Source: Chara braunii (Eukaryota; Streptophyta; Charophyceae; Charales; Characeae). Taken from it: DNA of 20,296 nucleotides. The notes under the pieces were generated by a model. It searched no databases. It was not told the origin of the DNA and worked only from the letters and a program-made list of their open reading frames with translations. The stretch lies in NCBI GenBank assembly GCA_003427395.1, contig BFEA01000658.1, forward strand, positions 1 to 20,296, written 5' to 3'. Each line of letters starts with the position of its first letter. The first letter of the stretch is position 1. Positions 9,367 through 19,642 of this stretch are shown here, one piece after another. A program made the translations under genes and the position numbers.

Positions 9367-10039
9367 CATTCGTCATGGAAACAATGCCCAACTTGCCTTT
9401 AAGATATACACGAACAGGTTGCACAACTACTTTTCTCTTCTCTTGGGTATATGACTAGGTTATTCGCCATGGAAACAATGCCTAGCCGCCCTGAGCCGTT
9501 TAATATCCAAAATTTAGTATTTCTCTGACTTTGTTTTCAAAAAAGGAAGCAAATACGGGTAGGAAACTGAACCATTCGTCATGGAAACAATGTTCAGCTT
9601 GCCCAGACTATTTTTATTTATACTTCGTATTTTTTCCTTTCTCTTCTTTATGATATGGCTTAACGTTAGACCATTCACCATGGAAACAATGCTCAGTTGC
9701 CAGTTCACTTGCAAATATATATATAAAGTATTCTCCCTTTATACTAAGTTTAACTTATGTGCGCGGTTTTCAGGCTAAACCATTCACCATGGAAACAATG
9801 TTTTGCCTTAGACCAGAAAACCTCCCTCAGAATAAACAAGAACTTAAATTCCTTCAACCGGGCAAACCCCCAGAGTTAACTAGAGCAACCAGGTCATTCA
9901 TCATGGAAACAATGCGTGGTTCCTCAGAAAACAACTAAATAAACACAGCAACCAGGTCATTCATCATGGAAACAATGCCTGGTCTTTCAGAAAACAGTTA
10001 AATAAACACAACCCTGAGCCATTCACCATGAAAACAATG
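9367..10039. repeat. Stem-loop array H1, eight units
   Basis: A 20-bp core, CATTCRYCATGGAAACAATG, occurs at 9367, 9461 (first base T), 9573, 9672, 9781, 9895, 9958 and 10020 (one base changed). The CATT and AATG ends pair with each other. The flanking arms differ between units but usually still pair: CTAGG/CCTAG, CTGAAC/GTTCAG, GGCTAAAC/GTTTTGCC, ACCAGG/CCTGGT, TGAGC/GCTCA. The unit at 9672 pairs less well. Spacing is irregular (about 60-115 bp), with AT-rich spacers. In the LTR's own direction the core reads CATTGTTTCCATG...GAATG. Confidence 0.85.
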
Positions 10040-10254
10040 CTCAAGTTTTGGTTGACCCTTCCAAACGCATGCAAGACTACCTTCCTCCCACCTTCCCCCA
10101 ATTTATCCCTTTGTCTGCTTTCAACCAAAATAAAGAAGAAACTTAGGTTTCACTCTCACATGTTCCTTCCATTCAGTCTGATTGGGTCCTAAAGAGAAAG
10201 CACAAACCATAGGGACAACCTCATGCATACAACAGTCATACTGCAGGGGGATGA

Positions 10255-10455
10255 ACAAACATGGGTGGTAGTAGGTTGTACAGATGAAAACGGTTTACCT
10301 GACGATTCCCCCGCCTCCAGAACTCCTCCTGAGTACTGGCAGGGCTCCCGCAATCGGTGGGTGGACTCCCCACAGAGTCTTGATACGGACCTACGGGTTG
10401 CAATCCCGCCTGCCGCCTTCCTCTCAGAACAGGACCAGACTTAGAGTAAGAAAGG
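10255..10455 (-). repeat. Conserved LTR block upstream of the stem-loop array (element 1)
   Basis: The reverse complement aligns with 17945-18125 at roughly 70% by eye, including GGATTGCAA, CCACCGATTG, GGAGGC and GTCAG. It lies at the same place relative to the stem-loops in both LTRs. Short frames here are not conserved between the copies, so it is probably not coding. Confidence 0.75.
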
Positions 10456-12804
10456 CAGAAAAAGATAGATTTGAGACTCTCTGATCCAAGGATGGTGCTC
10501 TCAGTCTCGCAAGAGAGGGCCTTGTAATCTTGAATCGCCTGAAGGCCCCACAATGGCGGCCAAAAGTACGTAGCAGCTTGGCCAAATCGACGTCAATCTG
10601 CCACAACCAACCCTCTGATGGCCCCCTAAATCGTCGCACCATCCTCCCACTTGTCCTGCCTGATCTGGTCACTTCCCTGAGCTTCAACACCTCTCTTCAA
10701 CCAGTCCCCGACCACACAGTTCCTTGTAATAGCCCTCCAGCCGCAGCAGCGACAGACGGCGGTGGTCAACAGCAACAATGTACAGTCTGCCGCAGTCACA
10801 GTCCGCACCTGTCCGCCTGCACAGCGGCAGCACCCGGCGAATCAATCAGCACACGGTATGTGGCAACAACCTTGGCGGCCTTCAGCACCCAACAACAACT
10901 CTTTGGGACCCAGCAGCATCCAGTCTCCTGTCTGCAGCCCTCAGAACTGGCCTACTGTATTTTCGCTCCACGACCTGAGGCCTCCCTCCCAGCAGTCGAC
11001 CTTCCCGCGGTCCTACGATAGGATGACCAATGTGTCAACTAACAGGTAGGTGTTCGGTCCTCACCCGATCTCTTCGCTGCCTCCGCTGCCAGGAGTGAAC
11101 AACTACCTCGACAGCCGCAACTTGCCCCTCCACTTTGCATCCCTGTCTGAATCTACCATTCAACGGGATGACCTCCACCCTCCGTATGTGCACAGATCGT
11201 GCATGCATGCGGTACGAAAAACGAGTCAGATTCCCCCGAGGGTGGCCACAAGCAGCGCAAGCAAACCTCCCTCCTCACAGTTAACCCCGCGTTGTTTCCT
11301 CACTGAGGCGGCATCTTGGCGGATGTCCGACCCGTCATGGGAGGGAGCACGACTTTGAACTCGATCATGAGTTTAACCCCTATCACTACGAACAAGGGAC
11401 ATCATTATAACGCGATGGTAGGCAGAAGCCTCCGCCTTGGGTTGCTCTTCGCTGCTCATCAAGTGTACATAACAGAGGATGAATCCTCTGCTAAGACACG
11501 GGTACCTACATGCATGACGAAATGGCAGAACAGCCCGTCGCCCGGCTCCTCCCACATCGCCAATTCTAAGGTAAGCACCTCTTCTTTTCTAACCTCCCTT
11601 TCTTACCTGTTCTCTCCCTTTTTCTCTCGCACCCTCATACCTTTGATACTTGCGACTACGACGGCGTGACATAGCTACGACCTCGACCCATACCACATTG
11701 CTACCTCTATCGCGCCTGAGGGCACCGGCGGGCTACCCCCATCGATATGACGAGCAACGCGACAGACAACAGGTAAGTCTCTATCTTGCACGGTTGCCCC
11801 CCCCCCCCCGCTATCTGTTACGGTGGGACTCACAAAAGTGAATGAATCTATCTGTAAAAATGGCTAGGTGCATCGAACTTTGCCAACTCATTCCCTTCTC
11901 TTCACCACCGCCAGCTCGGCGCACCCCATTCCTCACTAACCCACTATTCTACTCAACTAACCACAAAACTAACAGTACCATTGAACTCGCTCCGTTCGAA
12001 AACCCCGACTCCGAACTTTATTCCGCCTGTTTCCGTTAGGAATCGGCGAGCTAACCGTCTTTCCCTTTCGCCATCTTCCTCCTCCACCATATCTCCACGC
12101 ACTGACTTTTCTACTAACCCGCATTTCTACTAACGCACCGCTAAATCTGACTCTACCATTGCGGTCGCATGGGTGTAAAACCCCGCCTAGCATGTCACCT
12201 TGCCGAAATCGACTAAGGAACGCCCGCGCTAACTGACTCTTCACTCCCTCTCTTACTACTCCCGCCATAGCCCCGGCGCAGCCCTTTCTATTTGTTTCTT
12301 CTATCTTACTAACTATCATCTAAAACTAACCTCATAGCCGCGGTCGCAGCCCTCCAAAACCCCGTCTTCGACTCTCCTCCAGCTCGATTCCGTTAGGAAT
12401 TGAGCGCGCTACCCTTTCTCCGCAGCGCCTGACTCACCTTTCCGCCATCTCCACGTGAATGCACCCGGGCGGAGATCCAGGTCAGGTTTAACCGGGTTAT
12501 TTCTACTTCCACCACCCTGCTGCCCTGGCTCCTGGTCATCCGCCCGCGGCTTCCGCCTGCTGCCTGCACCGCGCTGCCCGTCTCGCTTAGCTCGTCACCA
12601 GTGTGCCAGCGCCTGCACCTAGCACCGCCTCCTATCCCGATGCATCCTCCCTCCACCCTGCCTTCGTGCCACATGGGGGAGCCATCCGCCAGCCCCGCTG
12701 CTGCTTAGCGCAACGTTCGTCCCAGCACCCGTCACGCGACCTCTCACCCGCGTGGTCCGACAGCCTCCGCCTCTCAAGAACGCTGGCTGTCAGCCCGCCC
12801 TCTT
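10456..12804. other. GC-rich LTR interior, no supported gene
   Basis: Several frames of 60-163 codons occur on both strands, but none is conserved in the equally long stretch of the other LTR and none resembles a known protein. Composition is C-rich on the plus strand with CAG/CAA runs and a C13 run at 11797-11809. AAGGTAAGCACC near 11570 and CAGGTAAGTCTC near 11770 look like plus-strand splice donors, without other support. Confidence 0.5.
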
Positions 12805-12884
12805 ATTTATGTGTGTCGTCCTTGCGCGCGGGCCACGCTAATCTTCTCTGTATCATTCCAATTTTAACGGATGTCCCAAAGGAC
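12805..12884 (-). ncRNA. U6 snRNA-like sequence inside the LTR (truncated 3' end)
   Basis: On the minus strand this 80-bp stretch reads as plant-type U6: a short 5' stem, GGGACATCCG, TAAAATTGGAA, the ACAGAGA box (12851-12845) that pairs with the 5' splice site, the AGC triad (12839-12837) and the region of the internal stem-loop ending in GACGACAC. From my memory of plant U6 there are roughly eight to ten differences. The last ~20 nt of U6 and a T-run Pol III terminator are absent. TATA lies about 25 bp upstream, but I see no plant USE element (TCCCACATCG type). It is most likely a captured, non-functional U6 copy carried by the retrotransposon. Confidence 0.85.
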
Positions 12885-13598
12885 GTGGCTGGGCCAGTGC
12901 CCCGCTATACCGCCAAAGGCCTGACGGCCTCCCCCTCCGAACCCGCGCTGCCTCCCCAGGCAGTCCAAGGTATGTGGTCTGACCCGCCAGGCCCCATCAT
13001 CTGGGCCAGACGCGGGCCTGTACTCCATTCAGCTCATGGGTGTACCCCCCCTGCGCTCGGCCCTTGGGCCCTGGACGCAACCCCGGCCCCGCGTCTCAAG
13101 GCAAGACAGGGCGTGGCCCCGACACAGCCACGAAAAGAGTCTGTAATTGCACCTTAGGCGTCCCCGTAAATACAACACACCCCCATGTGATCCCCCCCCG
13201 CCGTCTCGCGTTCCCGAACGGGATGTGATGAACAAAACAAAAAGGGGAAATAAAATAGAAATAACAACAGTGTCGGGGAACAGCGGGGCTGCTGGCCCCT
13301 CCCCGGCCCCGCGAATCGGGCCCGCCGCCGCGCCTCCGAACAAAACCGAGGGGGATAGCCTTAGCGGCCCTTAACCCCATCGGTTCCTTTTGCGACCCTC
13401 CGCTGCAGTCGCTGCACCGATGCCCGCTCCCCTCGATCCCCGAACCTTCGTAGTGTTAGTCCAATATCGTAACCTATAGGGCTAAGCCCAAGCCTGAGAC
13501 CAACGCCCACAAAGTACCATACAAAGGAGTGCGGCGCGGCATTTTGGGCCAACGAACCGGCCGCGCGGCTCCCCGTGTCTGCGCTGGCTTGCTCATAC
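12885..13598 (-). repeat. GC-rich LTR part between LTR start and U6
   Basis: On the minus strand this aligns in order with about 15070-15517. Shared parts include CTTGGGC..AT..GGTTACG, CAAAAGRAACC..GGGTTA and TTATCCCCTC. A frame on the plus strand that spans U6 is a shadow. Confidence 0.65.
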
Positions 13599-14022
13599 CG
13601 TGCCATACTTACCCCGCGCGCCACCCTACGACACCCCGCTCACCGCACGGAGTCGCGTCGTCGTTGTCGATGTCGTCGTCGGGATCATCCTCCGCACGCG
13701 CGCTTAACTCAGTCAAACATACCGACCAAGGACCAATATCTTTAAATCCCAGTCTAACCAAGAATAAATAAAGATAGAAATATAGATAAAATAAAAGCGA
13801 ACCGACCGGCGTCCACGCTGGCTCTATAATCAACGATAGAAAGGGAATCACGCGCACCTCAAGCATGAGCGTCCCCACACTCTTTACTCTGGCCGGTCGT
13901 CCAGCCAGCGTAATCACAAACACAGTCGCGCCTAGCGCGGTATACTTAACTTTAAACCAAACGATTTTCTGCTGCTTGCATAAAACAGGGTGGATACCCT
14001 CGTAAGGGTATTCGCACCGACA
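13599..14022 (-). repeat. First 424 bp of LTR, nearly identical to 413-836
   Basis: There are 29 substitutions and no gap against the 3' LTR start. Read on minus it has GATTATAGA, a T-rich tract and GGGGTAAGTATGG at the point where the two copies start to diverge. Both copies keep one stop-free frame of about 118 codons here, but the older copy at 14561 does not, so I do not call a gene. Confidence 0.85.
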
Positions 14023-14560
14023 CTGTCGATCTGGATCGATCAACTAGACTGTGGTGGACCAAGATAGAGACTTAACCTTCCTTTACTAGACTGCAAGAAA
14101 AGTCTGTGATAAAAATTTATATTTTTGTAAATATTTTGTGAAAAAGGCAAGAGTGTTTTATTAAGGTCTCGGTTAGGGCCCGCGTCCTAAGTTATGATCC
14201 CGCATGCGGAACGATGACTAAACAGGACACTCAACAAGAATCCGACGTTGTATTGAACGACATCTACTATCTTGGCCTAGGTTAAACCGTAGGAGAACAC
14301 TATCGGGAGTTTTATAACCGTATGGATGTACGTTGTAGTACGCACCCAGCACACCGGCTTTCGATATCAGGACAAAGGAAAACCAGATTAAACTTTTGGC
14401 AACATATAGTTATACCCAATACTAACGGATAGAACCCTCAAACTGAAGTCGGTCGGCCGATAAGGTTGGATCTTCTCTCGTAAGCATTTGGATTATGGTG
14501 AATTGATAGTTTTTTATTCTTTGGAGCGACGGGGACGTCTCTTAATATGGTCCGGTAAGA
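14023..14560 (+). repeat. 3' internal region of element 2
   Basis: This aligns with the reverse complement of 837-1325. Shared pieces are GATCAAC..G..TGTGGTGGACCAAGAT, ACTAGACTGCA, GTCTCGGTTAGGGCCCG, GACACTCAACAAGAA and GTCGGCCGATAAGG..GG. It ends at the LTR start. The first five bases, CTGTC, would be the target-site duplication of element 1. Confidence 0.75.
14531..14560 (+). promoter_or_regulatory. Conserved pre-LTR block of element 2 (PPT region)
   Basis: This is the counterpart of the block before the element 1 3' LTR, directly followed by TGTCGGTG at 14561. Its conservation in two diverged copies makes it a likely functional plus-strand priming or integration end sequence. Confidence 0.55.
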
Positions 14561-15517
14561 TGTCGGTGTGAATACCCTAACAAGGGTATCCGCCCTTATT
14601 TTTACAAGTGACAGAGGATAAGTTTTGACTTAAACCATGAGTGCATCGTGCGAGTCAAGGTTGTATTCTGCTTTGCTATGACTAGACGTTTGAGGGAAAG
14701 TAGAGAGTGTGTATGTGGACAGTTTTGAAAGCGCGTGTGATCTCTCTTCCTTGCTGATGATTGGAGAACCGACGTCATTTTATTTATGTTTTTAATAACA
14801 TGAGGACTAGAATATATTTTCGTTTGATTGATATATTTAACTATGGCTTGTGCGTGCGCATTGAGGTTGCATTGTTACGGTAGACTTCAAGTCCAGCTAC
14901 TGGTACTATAAATTTTATAAAGGTGGTTATTTTAATTTTATTTGAGTTGTGTAACATTTTGCGCGGGAAGGTGTTTCGATTATCGGTATTGAAGTAGGGT
15001 CTTGGTGTAGTGAGTGGTGTGAACCGCAACTTGGGACGTTTTGGTAGACCCACGTACTAGGTCATACATGTTTTTATTGGTTTTAGCGACTGCGAGTATC
15101 AACCTTGGGCCTATCATAGTTGGTTACGTCATTAGATTGTTACGACGGAGGTACATGGATTGAGGCTAGCAGGCGACAACGAGGGAGCAGTAGGACATCT
15201 CAAAAGAAACCAGAGGGTAGAGGGTTAGGCGAGGTTATCCCCTCCAGATATGTTGGCAGTAACGGGCCGACAGCGGATCCGATCTACGAAATTGGAGGAG
15301 ATCATGGTAGCATCGATCTTGTTTCTCTAAGTGTTTCGATAAGTGTTTTTTGTATAGGGACCGATCGTAACATTTGTGGATCTAGTGTAATTGATATACT
15401 CGCGAAGTGTTGAAATACAGACCTGAGTTTGAACTTTACTAACCGAAGTAGGAATCTGAATGACCTGGGAGCGGACAGTCCCTTAAGGGAAGTATCGAGG
15501 CCGCTGCCCACGATGCA

Positions 15518-15610
15518 GTCTTTTGGGACATCCGTTAAAATTGGAACGATACAGAGAAAATTAACATGGTCTTTGCACAAGGATGACATGGACCTCCGAA
15601 CGAAAACGGA
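15518..15610 (+). pseudogene. Decayed U6 snRNA-like sequence in the element 2 LTR
   Basis: This is collinear with the U6-like sequence of the other LTR and also similar upstream, so it was inherited with the LTR rather than inserted independently. GGGACATCCG, TAAAATTGGAACG and the ACAGAGA box (15551-15557) are intact. The catalytic AGC triad has become AAC (15563-15565), and the internal stem-loop region is altered. Bases past 15590 (CGAACGAAAACGGAC) still faintly resemble the U6 3' part that is lost in the other copy. The loss of the triad argues against function as a spliceosomal RNA. Confidence 0.8.
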
Positions 15611-17944
15611 CAAGCGAAGGTACGATTTTGGGTTCTCGCGCATTACGGGTCAAATGGTGGTGCGAAAATCACGACTAGAGGATTGATATAGCGTGTAGAG
15701 ACGTTGAAGGTTACGCGAAGTGAAGGCGGGGGAGGAGAAAAAAGTATGGTGCTCACCTTTGCGAAGATCTCTGATGTTGTGTTTCATCCCGGTTTCATTC
15801 GCCGTGGCATTTATGGAAAAATATTGTGATCGTTTTTCGTTCTCATCAACTCCTTATTGATCGTTTGTTGATCCATTGTTATGATTTTTTGCGTCGTTGT
15901 GATTGTGTTCCTCGAACGGGTAACCATCATGGTTGCCACCATTGTCGTAGTCGAATTCGTCCTCCTGCTCCATCCGACCTGGTTCCATTGCTTTTCTTTG
16001 AACAAGATATATTCTTAATGAACCCGACCGTTATGATGACAAGGTGCAAGCACAATATTGGAAGGGTAAGTAACAGTCACGGCTCGTGAGCAGCGGAGTT
16101 GGAATCGAGCAAGAAAACGAGGAGAAAAGGTTGGGAAATGCAAGAACAAGAGGAAGACAAAGAAGGAAGGAGGCGATCGGATCTCGATGGAAAATTGTAA
16201 TATACCTTTTTGTAATTTAGCGGAAGATATACTCATTCTTGCATATTTGTTGAGAGTGAAAATGAGGCGCGCAGAGAAGTCGGAGAGAGAGGGAGAGAGT
16301 GGAAGAGAGGAAAAATTGGCGGTGGGGGAAGAACTGATAGTCGAGTTGTGGGTTAAACTGCGCTAGCTTCGATACGTATCTTCCCATGTTCTGGCGGAAA
16401 ATCCACTCTCATTTTTACCAGGTGGAAAGCGCAGCAGCCAGCCGCTGTTTGACTACGAATCTCTCCAATTTTTTTTGGCAGTTGACCTATTTTCTTTTTG
16501 GACGTTTGGTGAGTAGTGGAGCGTGACCGTGCGCACCGACTTAATGATCCTACAGGTCGCCATCGTCGTCGTGATTCTAACGCCCGTGGTAGTAATCCTT
16601 CAAGTTATTCTGCTCGACCACTAAGTTGCTCAATGTGTTTATCTGAATTGTCGTTTTAGCCTTGCTGGTCATCGCGATCACTGTTTTTAGCGTGATGGCA
16701 ATCGAGATCCCGATCCTACTGCTGCACGCAGTCATTGAACTTGTTGATTGGTCCTTGTCATTGGCACCCAGATCGCCCTCCACGTCTCCGTGGAGAGGCG
16801 ATCTTCCCTATTAAATCTCGTCATTTTTGTCTTCCCCCTTCAGTTTCAACTGACTGTGGTCATTCAGGTGGCCAGGTGCAGTTATGCGTAGAGGTACACG
16901 CTACGAGAAAAGGAGAGAACATACGTTAAGAGTCGAAGTAGAGAGGAAGTGAAGGAGAGCGAGAAACCAGTGCGTAATGTGAAAGAGGGTAGCATAGTAA
17001 GGTGGAGAAAGGGTAGCGGGTGAGCTAGACTCCACAAGGCAAAAATAACTGTATAGTAGAGTGAGAAACCCACCTAATTGTTGGTTGGTGACGAGTGATT
17101 CTCTATCCGTGAGAAAGGTGTATCCTTTCATGTTCTAGGAGAAGGTTCAAACTCATTTTGCACATTTTATTTGGTTGAACCTGCTCATGGTAACGAGTTG
17201 ATGTAACTGAAATCGATTGTTAACGACAACACGTTACCCTGTCATATTTAGCTTGGATGGAGTAGGAATGTGATCGTGGTCAGGACGCTAACTGTCATTG
17301 AGAAGGGGGGTCTCGCTTACAATCTGCAGGGGCGGCAAACACATACTACTGTGACAATCGAGTTCGTTGTGATTGGTTGCCCGTCGATAGCATAACAATG
17401 CATTTCTGGTTCTGAATAACTTTCACCATCTGATGCTTGCTGTAGTCTTGCAAACCGGAGTTCTATAAGGAAGTTGAAGATTTCTTCGTGAATACTGATG
17501 CTCAAAGAGTGGGGTGTCGTCATGACGTAGACATGGGGAAGTACAATCGCTGCTTATTGAGCTTTTGTTGCGGTTATGTGTTTGTTGCTTGGTTCTGCGT
17601 AACACTGTTGTTGTGCCTTTGCTGCGTTTGTTGTGCTTTATTGAGTCCTTACTGGATATTGTACTCCGCATTGTTGCGGGACTGCGTTACTGTGCACAAC
17701 TCTTGGGCTTGATGAGTCTATTGAAGTTGCTTCATTTTCACTTGTACGGGGGAACGTCGCTGCAACCTAGAGGGTTGTTAAAATGTAGTTGTTCTGTGTA
17801 TTGACTGCAAGTCGTTCGTTCTTGCTACGTTTCTGACCATCATTGCGGGGCCCTCAGGCGCCTTCAGGTAATAAGACCCTCTCGTGTGAGTTGAGTTGTC
17901 CCATTTCTGTTTCTCAAGTGTGTGAAACCTTTTTTTTTGTCCTT
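15611..17944. other. LTR interior of element 2, no supported gene
   Basis: This has the same length as the GC-rich stretch between U6 and the conserved block in element 1, but is AT-richer and too diverged to align by eye except in short pieces. Only short unconserved frames are present. Confidence 0.45.
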
Positions 17945-18125
17945 CTTACTTCTCAGAGTCTGATCCTTGTTCACAAAGAAAGGTGACAGGCGAGATTGCA
18001 ATCTGTAGGACCGCAACAAGGCCTTTGTGGGAGGTTACCCCACCGATTGTGAGAGCTCTGTCGGAGCCTAAGTGAGGTTTTGGAGGCAGAGAACTGTCAG
18101 ATATACTTCCTCTGCTTGGTGTGAA
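17945..18125 (+). repeat. Conserved LTR block upstream of the stem-loop array (element 2)
   Basis: This is the partner of the block in the other LTR, about 230 bp before the first stem-loop. It carries CAGGCGAGATTGCAATC, GTGGGAGGTTACCCCACCGATTG and TTTTGGAGGCAGAG. Confidence 0.75.
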
Positions 18126-18356
18126 CCCATAGTACCCCTACCATTTATATATTTTTAGTTTCACTGAGAGATATGCATGTGTTCCCTTATGATTTTTTTT
18201 TTTTTTTTCAAGACTAAATCAAATTAACTAAAAGGAATGTATGCATGAATTTCAGTTTTTTCTTGTTTTGACTGAAATAAAACTAAAGAATGAACCGAGG
18301 GAAGGTGAGAGGAAGAAAATTTTGCATGTGTTTGACCGGATGAGCCAAAGACTGGA
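18126..18356. other. AT-rich spacer before stem-loop array H2
   Basis: It contains a T16 run at 18193-18208 and no gene. Confidence 0.5.
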
Positions 18357-18806
18357 CATTGTTTATAAGTTGAATAACCAGTGCTATGTTTATAACTTAT
18401 TTTCTGTAGGACCAGACATTAGGTCTAAGCGTAATAACTTGATTTCTCTATTTATTTATGAGAGTTTGTCTATCTGATTGTTTAGACCAAACATTGTTTC
18501 TAAGCTAAATGGCTTAACCTACCTATTTCTTTTAGGTTTTCTGACTGAAGTTGAACATTTTTTTCAAGCCAAATGTTTCAACTTCATGTTTTTGTGTGAC
18601 AAAGGATAGACTGAACATTGTTTCGAAGTCGAATGATTCAGTCTTTTGTTTTATTATAAGGGATAATTTTTGCGAAAGGTTAAGCAATGTTTGCAAACTG
18701 AATGATTTAACTTGAAGCCACACACTAAGCAAATAAGTATAATTGAAAATACTTCATCTATATTTGCATGTAAACATACAGTTGGATATTGTTTATAAGT
18801 CGAATG
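18357..18806. repeat. Stem-loop array H2, about seven units
   Basis: Cores of the form CATTGTTTNNAAGTCGAATG start at 18357, 18417 (degenerate), 18492, 18556, 18616, 18685 and 18787. In the LTR direction this is the same motif as in array H1. Arms vary but pair, for example TGAAGTTGAA/TTCAACTTCA around 18556, AGACTGAA/TTCAGTCT around 18616 and GTTAA/TTAAC around 18685. The units at 18417 and 18492 pair poorly. Confidence 0.8.
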
Positions 18807-19642
18807 GTTCAACTTAAGTCATATCGCTAAGAGCATAGATAAAGTCAAGAGTATAATTGGACGTAAACTGGACAAGTTGTGACAGTAGATTGAAATTTTA
18901 ATTAAGATATTTCATAAAATCGTCCAAACTTTTATTCCATCTTCAACAAACAAATGTACTTTTAAGGGAAAGCTCATTTTTAGACGAAAAATTCTGAAAT
19001 AAAACTGAAAAATTTAGAATTGGAAGAATTTTTAAATGAAAAATTTTAAAATATGAAGAATTAAAAAAAAAAAAAATTGATGATGAAGTCTTCGCCCCCT
19101 AGATATTTATTATAAGACTCTCGTGTGACGCCCAACTATTTTTATGTGTCGGAAAGGTTATGGGTTGGATACAAAAAGGGACTAGGTGTGATTTGTGAGT
19201 GAAACTTGGTTTTGTTTTGGCGTGATGTTTCACGTGGTTAAACAGACCGTCCTAGTCGACCGACGTGGAGTCGCGCTTGGGACATTAACTCCCAGAGTGA
19301 CCGCTCAGGCACGAGTTCGATTAAGGCGTGCGGCCTCGCTTACCCCTTATGCTACAGTATATGTGAAACGTCATCGGTTGGGCCACCTTTGCGATTGCAA
19401 CAAAGTAGCTTTCGCACATGGTTCGGTAGCTCAACGACGATACATCTGTGCAAGGGTGGTGATAGCCCCTTGGGCGGCGGTAAGTTGTACCTCATGTGAC
19501 CCTATCTTGTCGTAGGGGATTACGAGAGGTATTGTTGACGCACTCGATCGGAGCGGTAAAAGTTCCACCGCAAAAAAAGTCCTTCATAAATCATGTGTAA
19601 CACGACCGAAAAGGACCCCCTGCGAGACCGATGCGCTCAACA
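18807..19642 (+). repeat. AT-rich segment, TATA-like box and conserved LTR end of element 2
   Basis: After the stem-loops comes an AT-rich stretch with an A14 run (19063-19076), then a TATA-like box at 19106-19116. The rest to 19642 aligns with 7335-6740 in reverse. It ends GATGCGCTCAACA. Confidence 0.75.

Larger units (their letters stand above)
1..14022 (-). mobile_element. LTR retrotransposon with giant LTRs, gag-only (element 1)
   Basis: In the minus direction the order is 5' LTR (14022-6740), PBS matching tRNA-Asp (6737-6721), broken ORF (5893-4785), broken gag (4588-3218), non-coding 3' internal region (3217-837) and the start of the 3' LTR at 836. The boundary at 836 is supported because the bases upstream of it and the LTR start recur at 14531-14570 in the opposite orientation. 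No protease, reverse transcriptase, RNase H or integrase motif was found by eye, so the element resembles TR-GAG non-autonomous retrotransposons. The first ~424 bp of the two LTRs are about 93% identical (29 differences counted), so the insertion is not recent. The insertion interrupts element 2 at 14022/14023. The 3' end lies outside the window, so the target-site duplication cannot be tested. Confidence 0.85.
6740..14022 (-). repeat. 5' LTR of element 1, 7.28 kb
   Basis: The LTR start at 14022 (TGTCGGTG on minus) matches LTR starts at 836 and 14561. The LTR end at 6740 (GACA on minus) lies two bases before a tRNA-Asp PBS and matches the LTR end at 19642 through the shared GATGCGCT. In the minus direction it carries a GC-rich leader, a U6-like sequence (12884-12805), a GC-rich stretch (12800-10460), a conserved block (10455-10255), a stem-loop array (10039-9367), five 123-bp repeats (9075-8525), compact hairpins, a TATA-like box (7344-7336) and the putative R-U5 region. 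Segment spacing from U6 to the conserved block is about 2.35 kb in both long LTRs. LTRs this long are known in Ogre-type elements but are rare. Confidence 0.83.
14023..19642 (+). mobile_element. 3' part of an older element of the same family (element 2), cut by element 1
   Basis: The segment 14023-14560 matches the reverse complement of 837-1325, the 3' internal region of element 1, and is followed directly by an LTR start at 14561. The LTR is collinear with the 7.3-kb LTR of element 1 and ends at 19642. Homology begins exactly where element 1's 5' LTR starts, as expected if element 1 jumped into this element's internal region in reverse. Many differences are C-to-T or G-to-A relative to element 1, and the copy is AT-richer, consistent with long decay of methylated CpG. 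Its gag and 5' LTR should lie beyond the left end of the window. Confidence 0.82.
14561..19642 (+). repeat. 3' LTR of element 2, 5.08 kb
   Basis: It starts TGTCGGTGTGAATACCC directly after a 30-odd-base block that also precedes the LTR at 836. Collinear matches to the reverse complement of 14022-6740 include the first ~250 bp, the stretch near 15080-15270, the U6-like sequence, the block at 17945-18125, the stem-loop array, and the last 550 bp from a TATA-like box at 19106 to the end ...CTCAACA at 19642. It is 2.2 kb shorter than the other copy, mainly because about 1.7 kb, including the 123-bp repeats, is missing between the stem-loops and the TATA-like box. Confidence 0.8.

Noticed and set aside
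9367-10039. CRISPR-like array of a ~20-bp repeat
   Set aside because: Spacing varies from about 60 to 115 bp, the flanks are themselves self-complementary, and the context is an LTR in a plant-like genome.
10530-11021. 163-codon plus-strand ORF
   Set aside because: It lies inside the LTR in C-rich sequence, antisense to the element, and is not kept in the other LTR copy.
12603-13157. 184-codon plus-strand frame sharing ILTDVPKD with a frame at 15302-15643
   Set aside because: The shared residues are the antisense translation of the two U6-like sequences, not a protein family.
14340-14460. Integrase-like short motifs (a PQTEVGR-like string and an FWQH-like string) on the plus strand
   Set aside because: The homologous stretch in element 1 (about 900-1010, minus) does not encode anything similar, and there are stops. 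The resemblance is accidental.
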